DNA from: JADJSS01 sp046329815
GTDB taxonomy: Bacteria > Bacteroidota > Bacteroidia > Chitinophagales > JADIYW01
Length of the DNA stretch: 64,000 bases
Direction: 5' to 3'
Assembly (NCBI GenBank): GCA_046329815.1
Contig: JAXLTY010000002.1
Location: 1,178,001-1,242,000 of the forward strand
Positions 17,295 to 25,863 of this stretch are shown in pieces (positions within the stretch are counted from its first letter, which is position 1; each line of letters starts with the position of its first letter). The notes beneath the pieces are model-generated. The model ran no database searches. It was not told where the DNA came from and saw only the letters and a list, made by a program, of their open reading frames with translations. The translations under genes were made by a program, and so were the position numbers.

Positions 17295-18239
17295 CTATTT
17301 CTTACGCACTACAATTTCCCAGCCGCCGACATATTTCCACCAGATTGTATTTCCATATTTCCTGAATTTATTATGTAGATACGCCGGAAATTTTAATGCA
17401 TCTGCTAAAAAAGTTCTTACTAACTGGTACTTGTATTCCGTTTGATTCACAGATGGCGCAGAATGAATAATTTCAATATTACAACCAATTTTGCTCCATA
17501 TATTTTCCCAGAAGTCCTGGCTCAAATCGAATAAATGTCCTGGAAATCCGAGATCTAAATTTTTTATAATTTTTTTGAATGGTGCGTGCCAAGGCGTTCT
17601 TATGTATATTAATCCACCTGATGCTGTTTTATCATACAACCGCTTAAGCGTTTCATTAAACAAAGGAATATGCTCTAAAACAGCACTTGCAATCACAAGC
17701 TGATTTTGTTTATCAATTTTATCAACAGCATTAAAGAAATGAATATCATCTTTGAACTGATACTCATCTACAATTATATCAATTCCGGAATACACATACT
17801 TTTTAGTATTCAATACATTTTTTATTGCCAATAATAATTCACCATTACCGCAACCAAAATCTAAAATATTGCTGAATTCATCACCAAATGCTAAACTTTC
17901 AAAATTTGTTACTGATAAAATATGATTTGCTAATCGTTTATAGTTATTAAATGATTCATCAACAGGTTGCTGCTGCTGACCTAAAAGATAAGCATCTTTT
18001 AAAAGGAATTGCTTCGGCATTCGCGAAGCGTACCATACTTTACAGTTTTTGCATTCTAACCAGGAAACAACAGGATATTGCTGAATGGTGCCTGTAATTC
18101 TGTTTTCAATGGTATTATGTTTACAACATGGACAAATATTACTTTCCCGTTCTAAATATTCATCTGCTACAGAAATGAGCTTACCTTTTTTAAAATTCGT
18201 TGAAAAGATGTCTTTTATTTGTTCAACTCTGTCATTCAA
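17295..18239 (-). CDS. Class I SAM-dependent methyltransferase with N-terminal zinc-ribbon-like motif
   Basis: A protein of 314 residues. The N-terminus has CPCCKHN and CKNCKVW, a likely zinc-binding ribbon as in sugar C-methyltransferases. The Rossmann core follows with ILDFGCGNGELL (motif I, SAM binding), GIDI (motif II) and VIASAVLEHIP (motif IV). This is the architecture of methyltransferases in O-antigen and capsule loci. It is divergent from the ACP gene at 18332. The acceptor is unknown. Confidence 0.8.
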   Translation of the reverse strand: MNDRVEQIKDIFSTNFKKGKLISVADEYLERESNICPCCKHNTIENRITGTIQQYPVVSWLECKNCKVWYASRMPKQFLLKDAYLLGQQQQPVDESFNNYKRLANHILSVTNFESLAFGDEFSNILDFGCGNGELLLAIKNVLNTKKYVYSGIDIIVDEYQFKDDIHFFNAVDKIDKQNQLVIASAVLEHIPLFNETLKRLYDKTASGGLIYIRTPWHAPFKKIIKNLDLGFPGHLFDLSQDFWENIWSKIGCNIEIIHSAPSVNQTEYKYQLVRTFLADALKFPAYLHNKFRKYGNTIWWKYVGGWEIVVRKK

Positions 18240-18331
18240 AATATTGATTATTTATTAGTTACTAAGTACCAAATTATTTTATAAATTTACAAAAAAACGA
18301 CAAGATTCTTTTTATCAACTTTAGAGCGTTC

Positions 18332-18568
18332 ATGAGCATAGCAGATTTTATAGACAGAATTGAAAGCGAATACGAAGATATACCTAAAGGCGTACTTACA
18401 GCAGATGTTCCTTTTCGCGATGTGGTAGATTGGACTTCCGTAAATGCATTATTATTAATGGCATTGATCAGTACCGAATATGATACAAATATCGAAGTAG
18501 AAGAATTAAAGAGCTGCATCACATTAAGAGATTTGTGGAATATTATAGAATCTAAAATATCTAATTAA
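18332..18568 (+). CDS. Acyl carrier protein with degenerate DSL motif (module A)
   Basis: A 78-residue acidic four-helix protein. The phosphopantetheine site is VVDWTSVNALLLMALI, with Ser36 kept but the usual Asp-Ser-Leu changed to Thr-Ser-Val. Length, acidity and the following helix (NIEVEELKS) are ACP-like. The stop codon overlaps the start of the KASIII gene as TAATG. Its paralogue at 25626-25859 has the Ser at the same position and the same TAATG junction. It probably carries an acyl or malonyl unit for the adjacent KASIII. If Ser36 were not modified it would be non-functional; that cannot be judged here. Confidence 0.8.
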   Translation: MSIADFIDRIESEYEDIPKGVLTADVPFRDVVDWTSVNALLLMALISTEYDTNIEVEELKSCITLRDLWNIIESKISN

Positions 18569-19635
18569 TGGCTTTCGTAAGCATACCCAATGTAAAAATC
18601 ACAGGTATGGCTGCCGTTATTCCTGACAAAATAGTTTCTAATCACGATTATGACTTTATTACAGAAAAGGAAAGAGAAGCTATTATTTCCAGCACTGGTA
18701 TTATTAACAGGCGCTTTGCTAAAAATGGAATCTGCACATCTGATTTAGGCATTTTTGGCGCAGAAAAACTAATTACTGAATTAAACTGGAACAAAAACGA
18801 AATTGAGTTATTAATCTTTGTTTCTCAAACGCGCGATTATATTCTGCCCAATACTGCTTGCATCATACAACATAAACTTGGATTATCCAAAAATTGTATG
18901 GCATTTGATATACCGCTAGGTTGTTCCGGTTATACTTACGGTTTATCTGTAGCAGGTAGTTTAATGACGAATGGCAATATCAAAAAAGCCATCTTAATTG
19001 TTGGTGATGTTTCTTCTTATGAATTATCCTATAAAGACAAAAGCATCTATCCATTATTTGGTGATGCAGTTTCGGTTACAGCATTAGAGTATTCAGGCAA
19101 TGCAGCAGATAAAATGCACTTTCATTTACAAACAGATGGCAATGGTTATGAAGCAATCATAATACCTGACGGTGGAATCAGAAATCCTGTAACTACACAT
19201 TCTTTCGAGCTTAAAAATTACAGCGACGGCATTTGGCGTACTAATAATAATTTATCTTTAGACGGTTTAAAAGTATTTGAGTTTACTATTCGAGAAGTAG
19301 CAAAAAATATAAAGCAACTCTTAAACAATATCAACAAAGAAACAGACGATTTTGATTATTATGTATTTCATCAGGCAAATCTGCTCATGAATGAAACAGT
19401 AAGAAAACAATTAAAATTAGCTGCAGAAAAAGTGCCCTATACCTTACAAAAATATGGCAATACCAGTTCCGGTTCTATTCCATTGACGCTTGTTTCCGAA
19501 TTAAATAATCAATTGAACAATGAAAGCCACAACTATATACTTTCAGGTTTTGGTGTTGGTTTATCATGGGCATCTGTTGCAGTTAATTTAGATAAAATCG
19601 TTTGTCCACCGGTTTATGAATTCACCACAGAATAA
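18568..19635 (+). CDS. 3-oxoacyl-ACP synthase III family protein (module A)
   Basis: A 355-residue thiolase-fold condensing enzyme with the complete KASIII triad: C119 in DIPLGCSGYTYG, H268 in VFHQANLLM and N298 in KYGNTSSGS. The C-terminus GFGVGLSWASVAV matches FabH enzymes. The family either elongates acyl-CoA with malonyl-ACP or, in CerJ-like members, transfers acyl groups to sugars. It is longer than FabH (about 320) by inserts near residues 205-235. The adjacent ACP and SDR suggest a dedicated acyl-chain initiation and reduction unit outside the housekeeping FAS. Confidence 0.85.
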   Translation: MAFVSIPNVKITGMAAVIPDKIVSNHDYDFITEKEREAIISSTGIINRRFAKNGICTSDLGIFGAEKLITELNWNKNEIELLIFVSQTRDYILPNTACIIQHKLGLSKNCMAFDIPLGCSGYTYGLSVAGSLMTNGNIKKAILIVGDVSSYELSYKDKSIYPLFGDAVSVTALEYSGNAADKMHFHLQTDGNGYEAIIIPDGGIRNPVTTHSFELKNYSDGIWRTNNNLSLDGLKVFEFTIREVAKNIKQLLNNINKETDDFDYYVFHQANLLMNETVRKQLKLAAEKVPYTLQKYGNTSSGSIPLTLVSELNNQLNNESHNYILSGFGVGLSWASVAVNLDKIVCPPVYEFTTE

Positions 19636-19639
19636 TACA

Positions 19640-20404
19640 ATGGCTTTAGAACAATTTAACTTAACCAATAAAACAATTCTAATCACAGGCGCATCAGGTG
19701 ACTTAGGCAGGCAAACTGCCATTACTGCCAGCGAAGCCGGAGCTCATGTAATTATTACAGGGCGCGATGAATCAAAATTAAAGCAAACATTGAATCTTTT
19801 AACAGGTGATAAGCATCAAATAATTATTGCTGATTTATCAAATGAAGATGAAATTGCTAAGCTTGCGCAGCAAATAAACAGCGTAGATGGCATTGTACAT
19901 TCAGCAGGAAAAGCTGAATTTTTTCCTACAAAATTCATTGACAGAAAAAGAATAACAGCAACGTATGAAGTTAACTTCTTTGCTCCTGTTTTATTAATGA
20001 CTAGTTTATTTAAATACAAAAAAATAAACAAAAAATGTTCTGTAGTTTTCTTGTCATCATTTTCAGGATTGCATCCTTTTTCCAATGGTGCTCTGTATTG
20101 CTCAAGCAAAGCAGCAATCGAATGCTATTCAAAAGTATTAGCAGTAGAACATATAAAACTTCAATTGCGTTCTAATACAATAGCGCCGGCAATGGTAAGA
20201 ACCAAATTACTGGAAGAAAGCGAAGCACTCGCAGCATTAACAAATGCAAACACAAAACAAATTGAAGAAAAATATTTATTAGGTTACGGAGAGCCAATTG
20301 ATGTAGCCAATCTTATTATTTTTTTACTTTCAGACGCTTCTAAATGGATGACCGGTCAAAATATACCAATTGACGGTGGTTATTTACGCGGATTAATGCC
20401 ATGA
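19640..20404 (+). CDS. Short-chain dehydrogenase/reductase (FabG-like)
   Basis: About 254 residues from the ATG at 19640; an alternative ATG at 19616 overlaps the KASIII gene. The nucleotide motif is TGASGDLG, a variant of TGxxxGxG. NAG is replaced by HSAGKAE. The catalytic Ser is in VVFLSSFSG and the YxxxK pair in GALYCSSKAA. The C-terminal MTGQNIPIDGGY is typical of FabG-like SDRs. Placed after ACP and KASIII, it probably reduces a 3-ketoacyl-ACP or a sugar ketone with NAD(P)H. It ends 1 bp before the GT2 start. Confidence 0.85.
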   Translation: MALEQFNLTNKTILITGASGDLGRQTAITASEAGAHVIITGRDESKLKQTLNLLTGDKHQIIIADLSNEDEIAKLAQQINSVDGIVHSAGKAEFFPTKFIDRKRITATYEVNFFAPVLLMTSLFKYKKINKKCSVVFLSSFSGLHPFSNGALYCSSKAAIECYSKVLAVEHIKLQLRSNTIAPAMVRTKLLEESEALAALTNANTKQIEEKYLLGYGEPIDVANLIIFLLSDASKWMTGQNIPIDGGYLRGLMP

Positions 20405-20405
20405 T

Positions 20406-21320
20406 ATGAAATACTCGATCATAGTTCCAGTTTATAATAGCAGCAATACGTTAAATGAATTAATTAATCGTATCTGCAGCGCTATGAACAAGTATGAATA
20501 TGAAATTATATTGGTAGATGACGGAAGTGTTGACAACAGTTGGAACCTATTAACTGAAATAAAAAAGTCAGATACGAAGAATAATATCCGCATTATAAAA
20601 TTAGCAAAAAATTACAGCCAGCAAAACGCAACCATGTGCGGTTTGAAACATGCTGTTGGAGATTTTATTGTTACTATTGACGATGATTTGCAAATTCCGC
20701 CTGAAGAAATTCCGAAACTTATAGAACATATCAACACTACAAAAGATGATGTAGTTTATGGCATTTACAAAGACCAGCAGCAAGCTCTTGAAAGAAGCAT
20801 GTTAAAAAAAGTAGCTTTTCATCTCGTCAAAAAAATAAATCCGTTAATTGATAAAACTTCTTCTTTTCGTATTTTAAACAGAAATATTGTCAATCAACTA
20901 ACAGCACATTCAGCACATTTTATAAATATAGATGAAATGGCTCAATGGTACACGCGTTCTATTTCAACCATATTGGTAGAGCATATTGAACGGCAAAATG
21001 GAAAATCCGGCTATACACTTTTTGGATTAATAAAATTATCTGTTTACATATTGTTCAATTACTATTCATTTCCATTACAACTCATCACATCAATTGGATT
21101 TTATACATCTTTATTTAGCGTTTTATTAGGTTGTTTTTATATTTTCAAGAAAGTATTTTTTGAAGTTGGCATAGAAGGATGGACTTCATTAATGGTTGTG
21201 CTTTTGTTTTCAACAGGCATTATTGTATTCAGTATTGGTATTTTAGGAAAATACCTATTGCAGGTTATTTCATCGCAACATGGTAAACCGGCTTACACTA
21301 TCTCTGAAATACAGGAATAA
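20406..21320 (+). CDS. GT2 family glycosyltransferase with two C-terminal membrane helices (ArnC/GtrB-like)
   Basis: A protein of 304 residues. The GT-A domain opens SIIVPVYNSSNTL, with VDDGS at 38-42 and the metal-binding DDDLQIPPEE from D92. Two membrane helices follow at about 215-240 and 255-285. This layout is that of polyprenyl-phosphate glycosyltransferases (ArnC, GtrB, DPM1), which move a sugar from UDP/GDP to undecaprenyl phosphate at the inner membrane. It is fourth in the operon ACP-KASIII-SDR-GT2-GNAT, linking acyl synthesis with lipid-linked sugar supply. Confidence 0.85.
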   Translation: MKYSIIVPVYNSSNTLNELINRICSAMNKYEYEIILVDDGSVDNSWNLLTEIKKSDTKNNIRIIKLAKNYSQQNATMCGLKHAVGDFIVTIDDDLQIPPEEIPKLIEHINTTKDDVVYGIYKDQQQALERSMLKKVAFHLVKKINPLIDKTSSFRILNRNIVNQLTAHSAHFINIDEMAQWYTRSISTILVEHIERQNGKSGYTLFGLIKLSVYILFNYYSFPLQLITSIGFYTSLFSVLLGCFYIFKKVFFEVGIEGWTSLMVVLLFSTGIIVFSIGILGKYLLQVISSQHGKPAYTISEIQE

Positions 21321-21337
21321 ATGTATCTTTATCGGAT

Positions 21338-22009
21338 ATGGAAATTCATTTTCTTAATTATTCATTAATAAAAATTCAAAAACATCATCTAGAATTGCTG
21401 AGAAACTGGCGCAATAATGAAGTGCGTGAATTTATGATTTATCAAGAGTATATTTCTGAAACCATGCAGCAAGAATGGTTTGACAGTATTAATAACCAAA
21501 ACAATTTTTACTTTCTGATTTCAAAAAAAGAAATTCCTGTTGGTTTGATTGATATAAAAAATATAAACTGGAATGATAATACTGCGGAAACAGGCATCTA
21601 CATTGCAAACCCTGAATCTCGCCTGAGTGATGTATCATCTATAGCAATTGTAATGAGTGCTGCATTTATAGCTAAAATATTACATTTAAAATCAATTTAC
21701 GGAAAAGTATTAAGCAGCAATAAACAGGCAATTGCATTTAACCTGGCTTCTGGCTTTAAGATTATTTCAAAAGAAGATAATATTGTTACGATGGCTATTG
21801 AAAGTATTGCTGTCGCTTTTTTAGAAATCATAAAACTGAAACAAAAACTTTGTGAACTACACAAAAATGAAACAAATACTACTATTGAATTACTAATACA
21901 ATCAGAAACTCTAAAAGATGACAAAGCACTAAACTGGCTAATAGAAAATAAAATAAAAAAACATTTTCCGGAGTTTCAAACAGACAAAAAGCTTTGCATA
22001 CAATTATAG
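21338..22009 (+). CDS. GNAT-family N-acetyltransferase (RimJ/RimL-like) with C-terminal extension
   Basis: A protein of 223 residues. The first 155 match the GNAT fold used in amino-sugar acetylation (PseH/FdtC-like): LLRNWRNNEVREFM at the N-terminus, then NFYFLISKKEIPVGLIDI and the acetyl-CoA helix NKQAIAFNLASGFKI. About 65 extra residues at the end are helical and charged, without a recognised domain. It would acetylate or acylate an amino sugar or amine, possibly drawing on the ACP-bound acyl group of the same operon (inference). It overlaps the convergent AspH gene by 6 bp. Confidence 0.75.
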   Translation: MEIHFLNYSLIKIQKHHLELLRNWRNNEVREFMIYQEYISETMQQEWFDSINNQNNFYFLISKKEIPVGLIDIKNINWNDNTAETGIYIANPESRLSDVSSIAIVMSAAFIAKILHLKSIYGKVLSSNKQAIAFNLASGFKIISKEDNIVTMAIESIAVAFLEIIKLKQKLCELHKNETNTTIELLIQSETLKDDKALNWLIENKIKKHFPEFQTDKKLCIQL

Positions 22010-22768
22010 CTTAATATTTAATTTCATTAAACAACGAAATAACAATTGAAACACGTTATAAAATATCTTAAAGAATAAGCGTAATACTGCATTTAATTTT
22101 TTAAAACCAAATAGTACCAACAAATAATTGATCAGCAAACCACTCAACACTTTTGAGCAAACCTTATTTTTATGTTGAATGTTTTCTTCATGCAAAACAT
22201 CAATAATCATTACCAGTCTGTCTTCATTACTATGATTATAGCCACCATGAACATGTGCGTCACAAAAGAGCAAGCATTTACCGGTTTCCCAATTTTTACT
22301 AATATTATTTACATTAAAAGCTATTTTAGTATTATCAGTTGCAGTGTATAAACACAAATGCGTTCTGATGTGCGCATCGGTATCGCCTCTGTGTTTTACT
22401 ATTTCACCACCTGCTTCCAACATACTGAAAGATGCAGAAACCAATCCAGGAATCTTATCTAAAATTTGTTTTGTGTTTGGAAAATGTTTTAAATTTTTTC
22501 GTGTAATATTCCATGTAATCAACGGCAGCGTTTTCCATTTACCGGTATTCTTTGCCTGTGCTTTATAAAAATAAGGTTGTAAATGATGCTGCTCATTAAA
22601 TAGTTCAAATTCTTTCAAGATCTGCTCATAATTTTCTGGCAGCAATGCTGTCCAACTATAATTTGAAGCATCAAAGTATGCAGGAAACTTACCAGTATAA
22701 GATGTACTTACTTTATTAGCAAGAATTTCTTCAACATGAAACCAATTATTTTCAGGCATTACTGACAT
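22004..22768 (-). CDS. Aspartyl/asparaginyl beta-hydroxylase family protein, LpxO-like (1)
   Basis: A 254-residue protein of the AspH family (PF05118). It has H126 in IVKHRGDTDAH, R135-T-H137, and H174 in FCDAHVHGGYNH, with the core SMLEAGGEIVKH. The C-terminal 50 residues are hydrophobic and basic (LLINYLLVLFGF...), which would hold it at the membrane. AspH-family members include the lipid A hydroxylase LpxO and the ornithine-lipid hydroxylase OlsC, which add OH to acyl chains. The lipid-synthesis neighbours make that role likelier than protein hydroxylation, but this is inference. It is divergent from the next AspH gene. Confidence 0.75.
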   Translation of the reverse strand: MSVMPENNWFHVEEILANKVSTSYTGKFPAYFDASNYSWTALLPENYEQILKEFELFNEQHHLQPYFYKAQAKNTGKWKTLPLITWNITRKNLKHFPNTKQILDKIPGLVSASFSMLEAGGEIVKHRGDTDAHIRTHLCLYTATDNTKIAFNVNNISKNWETGKCLLFCDAHVHGGYNHSNEDRLVMIIDVLHEENIQHKNKVCSKVLSGLLINYLLVLFGFKKLNAVLRLFFKIFYNVFQLLFRCLMKLNIKL

Positions 22769-22807
22769 TCATTGAAATAGTTTAAATTGGCTATTTAATG
22801 ACCAAAA

Positions 22808-22823
22808 TACATTTTAAAATGTA
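22808..22823. promoter_or_regulatory. 16-bp perfect palindrome between divergent AspH genes
   Basis: TACATTTTAAAATGTA lies in the 90-bp divergent gap, 40 bp from one start codon and 36 bp from the other. It could be an operator or overlapping -7 elements. A weak match (ACATTTTAAATG) occurs just before the third AspH gene. Confidence 0.35.
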
Positions 22824-22858
22824 AATTAGTGTAATAATTGCTCTGTAAAAAACAATAA

Positions 22859-23797
22859 ATGAAATTATTATTCAGGTTTATTGGCTACTTTTTTTTGCAT
22901 ATTTATGTATTTACATTATGTTCAGGCGCAATGTTGTCAATTCCTGTTATGGCTTTTTTAATGAATGGATTTTGTGCTTTTATCAGAATTTTCATTGGCA
23001 AAAATAGTTCAAGCGCTGTATTTTTTTTATTGCCTTTTAACAACTATGAAGCGTGGAAAAAATATATTCTTATCATACAATCATTTATCAGAAACACTAC
23101 TTTTTCAGAAACTTTTTGGATGCTGTATTATAAGTTCAGAGTATTAGATCATCATCTTAACAGAGACTTACCATATTTTAAATTTCCTTCTGTAAAAAGT
23201 GATTCTATATTTTACGAGCCATCTGATTTTCCTGAATTAAATGAATTAAGCGATAAAAAAGAGCAAATATTAAAAGAATATTTAGCAGCAACAGATTTAT
23301 TAAAATATTATGTCAATGAGGCAGGTATTCAACACAATGACTGGCAAACTATTTTTCTGTATGGAAACGGTTTATTGAATGAAAAAGTAAAAAATAAATT
23401 TCCGGTTACACTGGAAATCATACATAAAATTTCAGGTATTGATTATTCCATGATCTTATTTTCTGTTCTAAAACCTGGTGCGCACATACCTATACATACT
23501 GGTCCTTTCAATTCATTTTTAAGAGTGCATTTACCTTTAATCATACCAAAAGACGCAACAAAATGCAGTATAAATGTGGGCACAGAAACGAGAAACTGGA
23601 ACAATGATGAATTACTCATTTTTGATGATAGCTTTGCTCATGAAGTAACAAATGATACCAATGAAACACGTGTCATTTTAATGTTAGCTATTGAAAAACA
23701 TCATACACCAAACACTGTAAAGCCGTTGATACGTCAATTTATCGCGCATTTAAACAGCAGTCCGCCATTTGTGCAATGGATGAATCATAATACATAA
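22859..23797 (+). CDS. AspH-family hydroxylase with N-terminal membrane helices (2)
   Basis: A protein of 312 residues. Two hydrophobic segments (about 5-48 and 52-60) precede the catalytic domain. The domain closely follows AspH: H213 in IPIHTGPFNSFLRVHLPL, then NDELLIFDDSFAHEV with H261, and a basic residue after it (ETRVILML). The string PxHTGPxNxxLRxHLxL is the core of this family. The N-terminal anchor is as in LpxO. It probably hydroxylates a membrane lipid or lipid-linked substrate using Fe(II), O2 and 2OG. It lies 12 bp before the third AspH gene, so the two are co-transcribed. Confidence 0.8.
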   Translation: MKLLFRFIGYFFLHIYVFTLCSGAMLSIPVMAFLMNGFCAFIRIFIGKNSSSAVFFLLPFNNYEAWKKYILIIQSFIRNTTFSETFWMLYYKFRVLDHHLNRDLPYFKFPSVKSDSIFYEPSDFPELNELSDKKEQILKEYLAATDLLKYYVNEAGIQHNDWQTIFLYGNGLLNEKVKNKFPVTLEIIHKISGIDYSMILFSVLKPGAHIPIHTGPFNSFLRVHLPLIIPKDATKCSINVGTETRNWNNDELLIFDDSFAHEVTNDTNETRVILMLAIEKHHTPNTVKPLIRQFIAHLNSSPPFVQWMNHNT

Positions 23798-23809
23798 TTT
23801 ACATTTTAA

Positions 23810-24574
23810 ATGATAAACCACAATTCTATTCATACAAAGCCATTCATAAATATTGGAAATCAACAATATGATGACAGAAAACCTGCGTTTTATGAAACTA
23901 TAGAATATGGAAATCTTATAGAAACTTTAGAAAAGAATGTTGCTGTTTATTTAACGGAATATAATAACTATATAGAACATCAAAAACAAGATCCTAAATT
24001 CTTTTTATTGTACAATGAAACCGGCTGGAATACAGTTATGTTGTATAGTTACGGATTGCGTTATCACAAAAATTGTATTCAATTTACCAACACGTTAAAA
24101 ACGTTGAAACCATACAATAATATAGTTACTATCTACTTTAGTACACTTGAACCTGATACAAAATTAAGACCACATTTTGGCGATACCGATGCAACTTATC
24201 GTATTCATTTAGGATTAGATATTCCTGCAGGTTTGCCTGAATGTGGAATTGAAGTGGGCAACATTCAGAAAGAATGGCAAAATGGCAAAACGATTATCTT
24301 TAATGATGCGCATTTTCATACAGCATGGAATTTAACAGACAAAAAAAGAACTGTTCTGATTGTTGATATTATCAAACCTGAATTTACAGCAAAACAATGG
24401 TTCATCATTCCTAAAATTCTTGGCGCAATGGGTGTTGGAAGAGTATTATTTCCATTAAAGCTAATGAATATTTTACCTGAGTTTGCGCTAAAAACACTTC
24501 ATTTTTTAGCAACCATCGCATTTATGATTTTGTTGCCATTACAAAGAATGTTAAAGTATTTCTATAAATACTAA
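23810..24574 (+). CDS. AspH-family hydroxylase with C-terminal hydrophobic tail (3)
   Basis: A 254-residue AspH-family protein. H122 lies in LRPHFGDTDATYRIHLGL, with R131 and H133, and NDAHFHTAWNLTDKKR carries H168/H170 and the 2OG-binding basic residue. The C-terminal 60 residues are hydrophobic (LATIAFMILLPLQ) and end in a basic tail, resembling the protein at 22004-22768 rather than its direct neighbour. It is the second gene of a two-gene operon. It overlaps the convergent KASIII gene by 4 bp. The role is inferred as for the other two. Confidence 0.8.
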   Translation: MINHNSIHTKPFINIGNQQYDDRKPAFYETIEYGNLIETLEKNVAVYLTEYNNYIEHQKQDPKFFLLYNETGWNTVMLYSYGLRYHKNCIQFTNTLKTLKPYNNIVTIYFSTLEPDTKLRPHFGDTDATYRIHLGLDIPAGLPECGIEVGNIQKEWQNGKTIIFNDAHFHTAWNLTDKKRTVLIVDIIKPEFTAKQWFIIPKILGAMGVGRVLFPLKLMNILPEFALKTLHFLATIAFMILLPLQRMLKYFYKY

Positions 24575-25626
24575 TACTCAATAACGTCAAAAGTCTTTAT
24601 TTTATTAATATCCAATAGCATACTTGCCCAGGAAAGTCCGACACCAAAACCAGATAAAAGCAATTTATTTTTTCCGGAATTCAAGATAGATTTCATTTGA
24701 GAAACAATTGTAAGCGGAACAGATGCTGCGCCGGTGTTGCCATAATAATACATAGAATTTAAAAACTTATTGGGTTCTGTTTTTAATTGTTTTTGTATCG
24801 TCTCATTGATCATTTTATTTGCCTGATGTAAAATAAAATAATTTATTTCAGCTTTATCTATACCTGCAAATTCAATCGTTTCACGAATATTCTTTACTAC
24901 TTCGCGCATTGAGAATTCAAAGATCTTCAAGCCATTGATATATGCCTGATACCCTTTTCTTGAAATGCCATCTTCACCCGTTTTTTCTGTAATCATATCC
25001 AAATTCCAAGGTTCTCGAAAGCCGCCAGCAGGCATAATCAGATCATGATAACCATTGCCATCACTATACATTGTTGAATAAATTGGTTCAGCATTTTTAT
25101 CATACTCAATCAAAGTTGCTGTGCCTGCATCGCCAAGCAATGGAAAAAAAGTTTTATCTTTTGGTGATGCACTTAATGTGCAGGTATCGCCAGCCAAAAG
25201 TAATCCTTTTTTTACAGTACCACTTTCCATCAATGCTGTTAAAATAGTAATACCGTAAATATAGCCGGAACAACCCAAAGGCACATCAAATGCTAAACAT
25301 GTTTTAGGTAATTTTAATTTATGTTGCAAAACAGTAGAAGTGCATGGATAAATATAATCGCGCGTTTGACATACAAAAACCAATGCATCTATTTCGTTTC
25401 TGTTGATGTTATTTTCGGTCAATAATTGATTGGCTGCTGCTTCGCATAAATCGGCGGCTGTAGTACCTTCTGCAACGTGTCTTTTTTCATGAATACCAAC
25501 AAATTCTATAAATTTCGATTTCTCAATGTCAGAGAAATAGTCGTAATCTTTTATGTAGGAAACAGACTTAGGAACAGCAGCGGTAATTCCTGTGATTTTT
25601 GAATTATAAATAATGCGTTTAGCCAT
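24571..25626 (-). CDS. 3-oxoacyl-ACP synthase III family protein (module B)
   Basis: A 351-residue KASIII paralogue of the protein at 18568. C119 lies in DVPLGCSGYIYG, H267 in ILHQANKMI and N297 in YYGNTGAAS, with GFGVGLSWASML at the C-terminus. The catalytic residues sit at nearly the same numbers as in module A. Its start overlaps the stop of the ACP gene as TAATG, as in module A. Downstream of the acyl-CoA synthetase and ACP on the same strand, it could condense an activated acyl-CoA with an ACP-bound extender or transfer it to an acceptor. Confidence 0.85.
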   Translation of the reverse strand: MAKRIIYNSKITGITAAVPKSVSYIKDYDYFSDIEKSKFIEFVGIHEKRHVAEGTTAADLCEAAANQLLTENNINRNEIDALVFVCQTRDYIYPCTSTVLQHKLKLPKTCLAFDVPLGCSGYIYGITILTALMESGTVKKGLLLAGDTCTLSASPKDKTFFPLLGDAGTATLIEYDKNAEPIYSTMYSDGNGYHDLIMPAGGFREPWNLDMITEKTGEDGISRKGYQAYINGLKIFEFSMREVVKNIRETIEFAGIDKAEINYFILHQANKMINETIQKQLKTEPNKFLNSMYYYGNTGAASVPLTIVSQMKSILNSGKNKLLLSGFGVGLSWASMLLDINKIKTFDVIEY

Positions 25627-25859
25627 TATTCATGTGGTTGAATATATTTACTATAAAATTCACCGAATGTAAAATCGGCAAATAAATCTTCAACAATTAA
25701 ATCAATATTATACTCTGCTTTAATAAAACCTAACAACATCACTGTATTCATAGAATTCATTTGTATGACTTCTTTGAAATTTTTATCTGCAGTAATCGTG
25801 CCTGGTGGCACTTCTTCGAATTCTCTTTCGAATAATTGAATGAACTTTTGTAATGACAT
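25626..25859 (-). CDS. Acyl carrier protein with degenerate DSL motif (module B)
   Basis: A 77-residue acidic ACP. The modification site is VIQMNSMNTVMLLGFI: Ser36 is kept but flanked by Asn and Met instead of Asp and Leu. The N-terminal EREFEEVPPGTITAD aligns with ESEYEDIPKGVLTAD of module A. It lies 4 bp after the acyl-CoA synthetase gene and overlaps the KASIII start. It probably accepts an acyl or extender unit for the adjacent KASIII. Confidence 0.8.
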   Translation of the reverse strand: MSLQKFIQLFEREFEEVPPGTITADKNFKEVIQMNSMNTVMLLGFIKAEYNIDLIVEDLFADFTFGEFYSKYIQPHE

Positions 25860-25863
25860 AATA

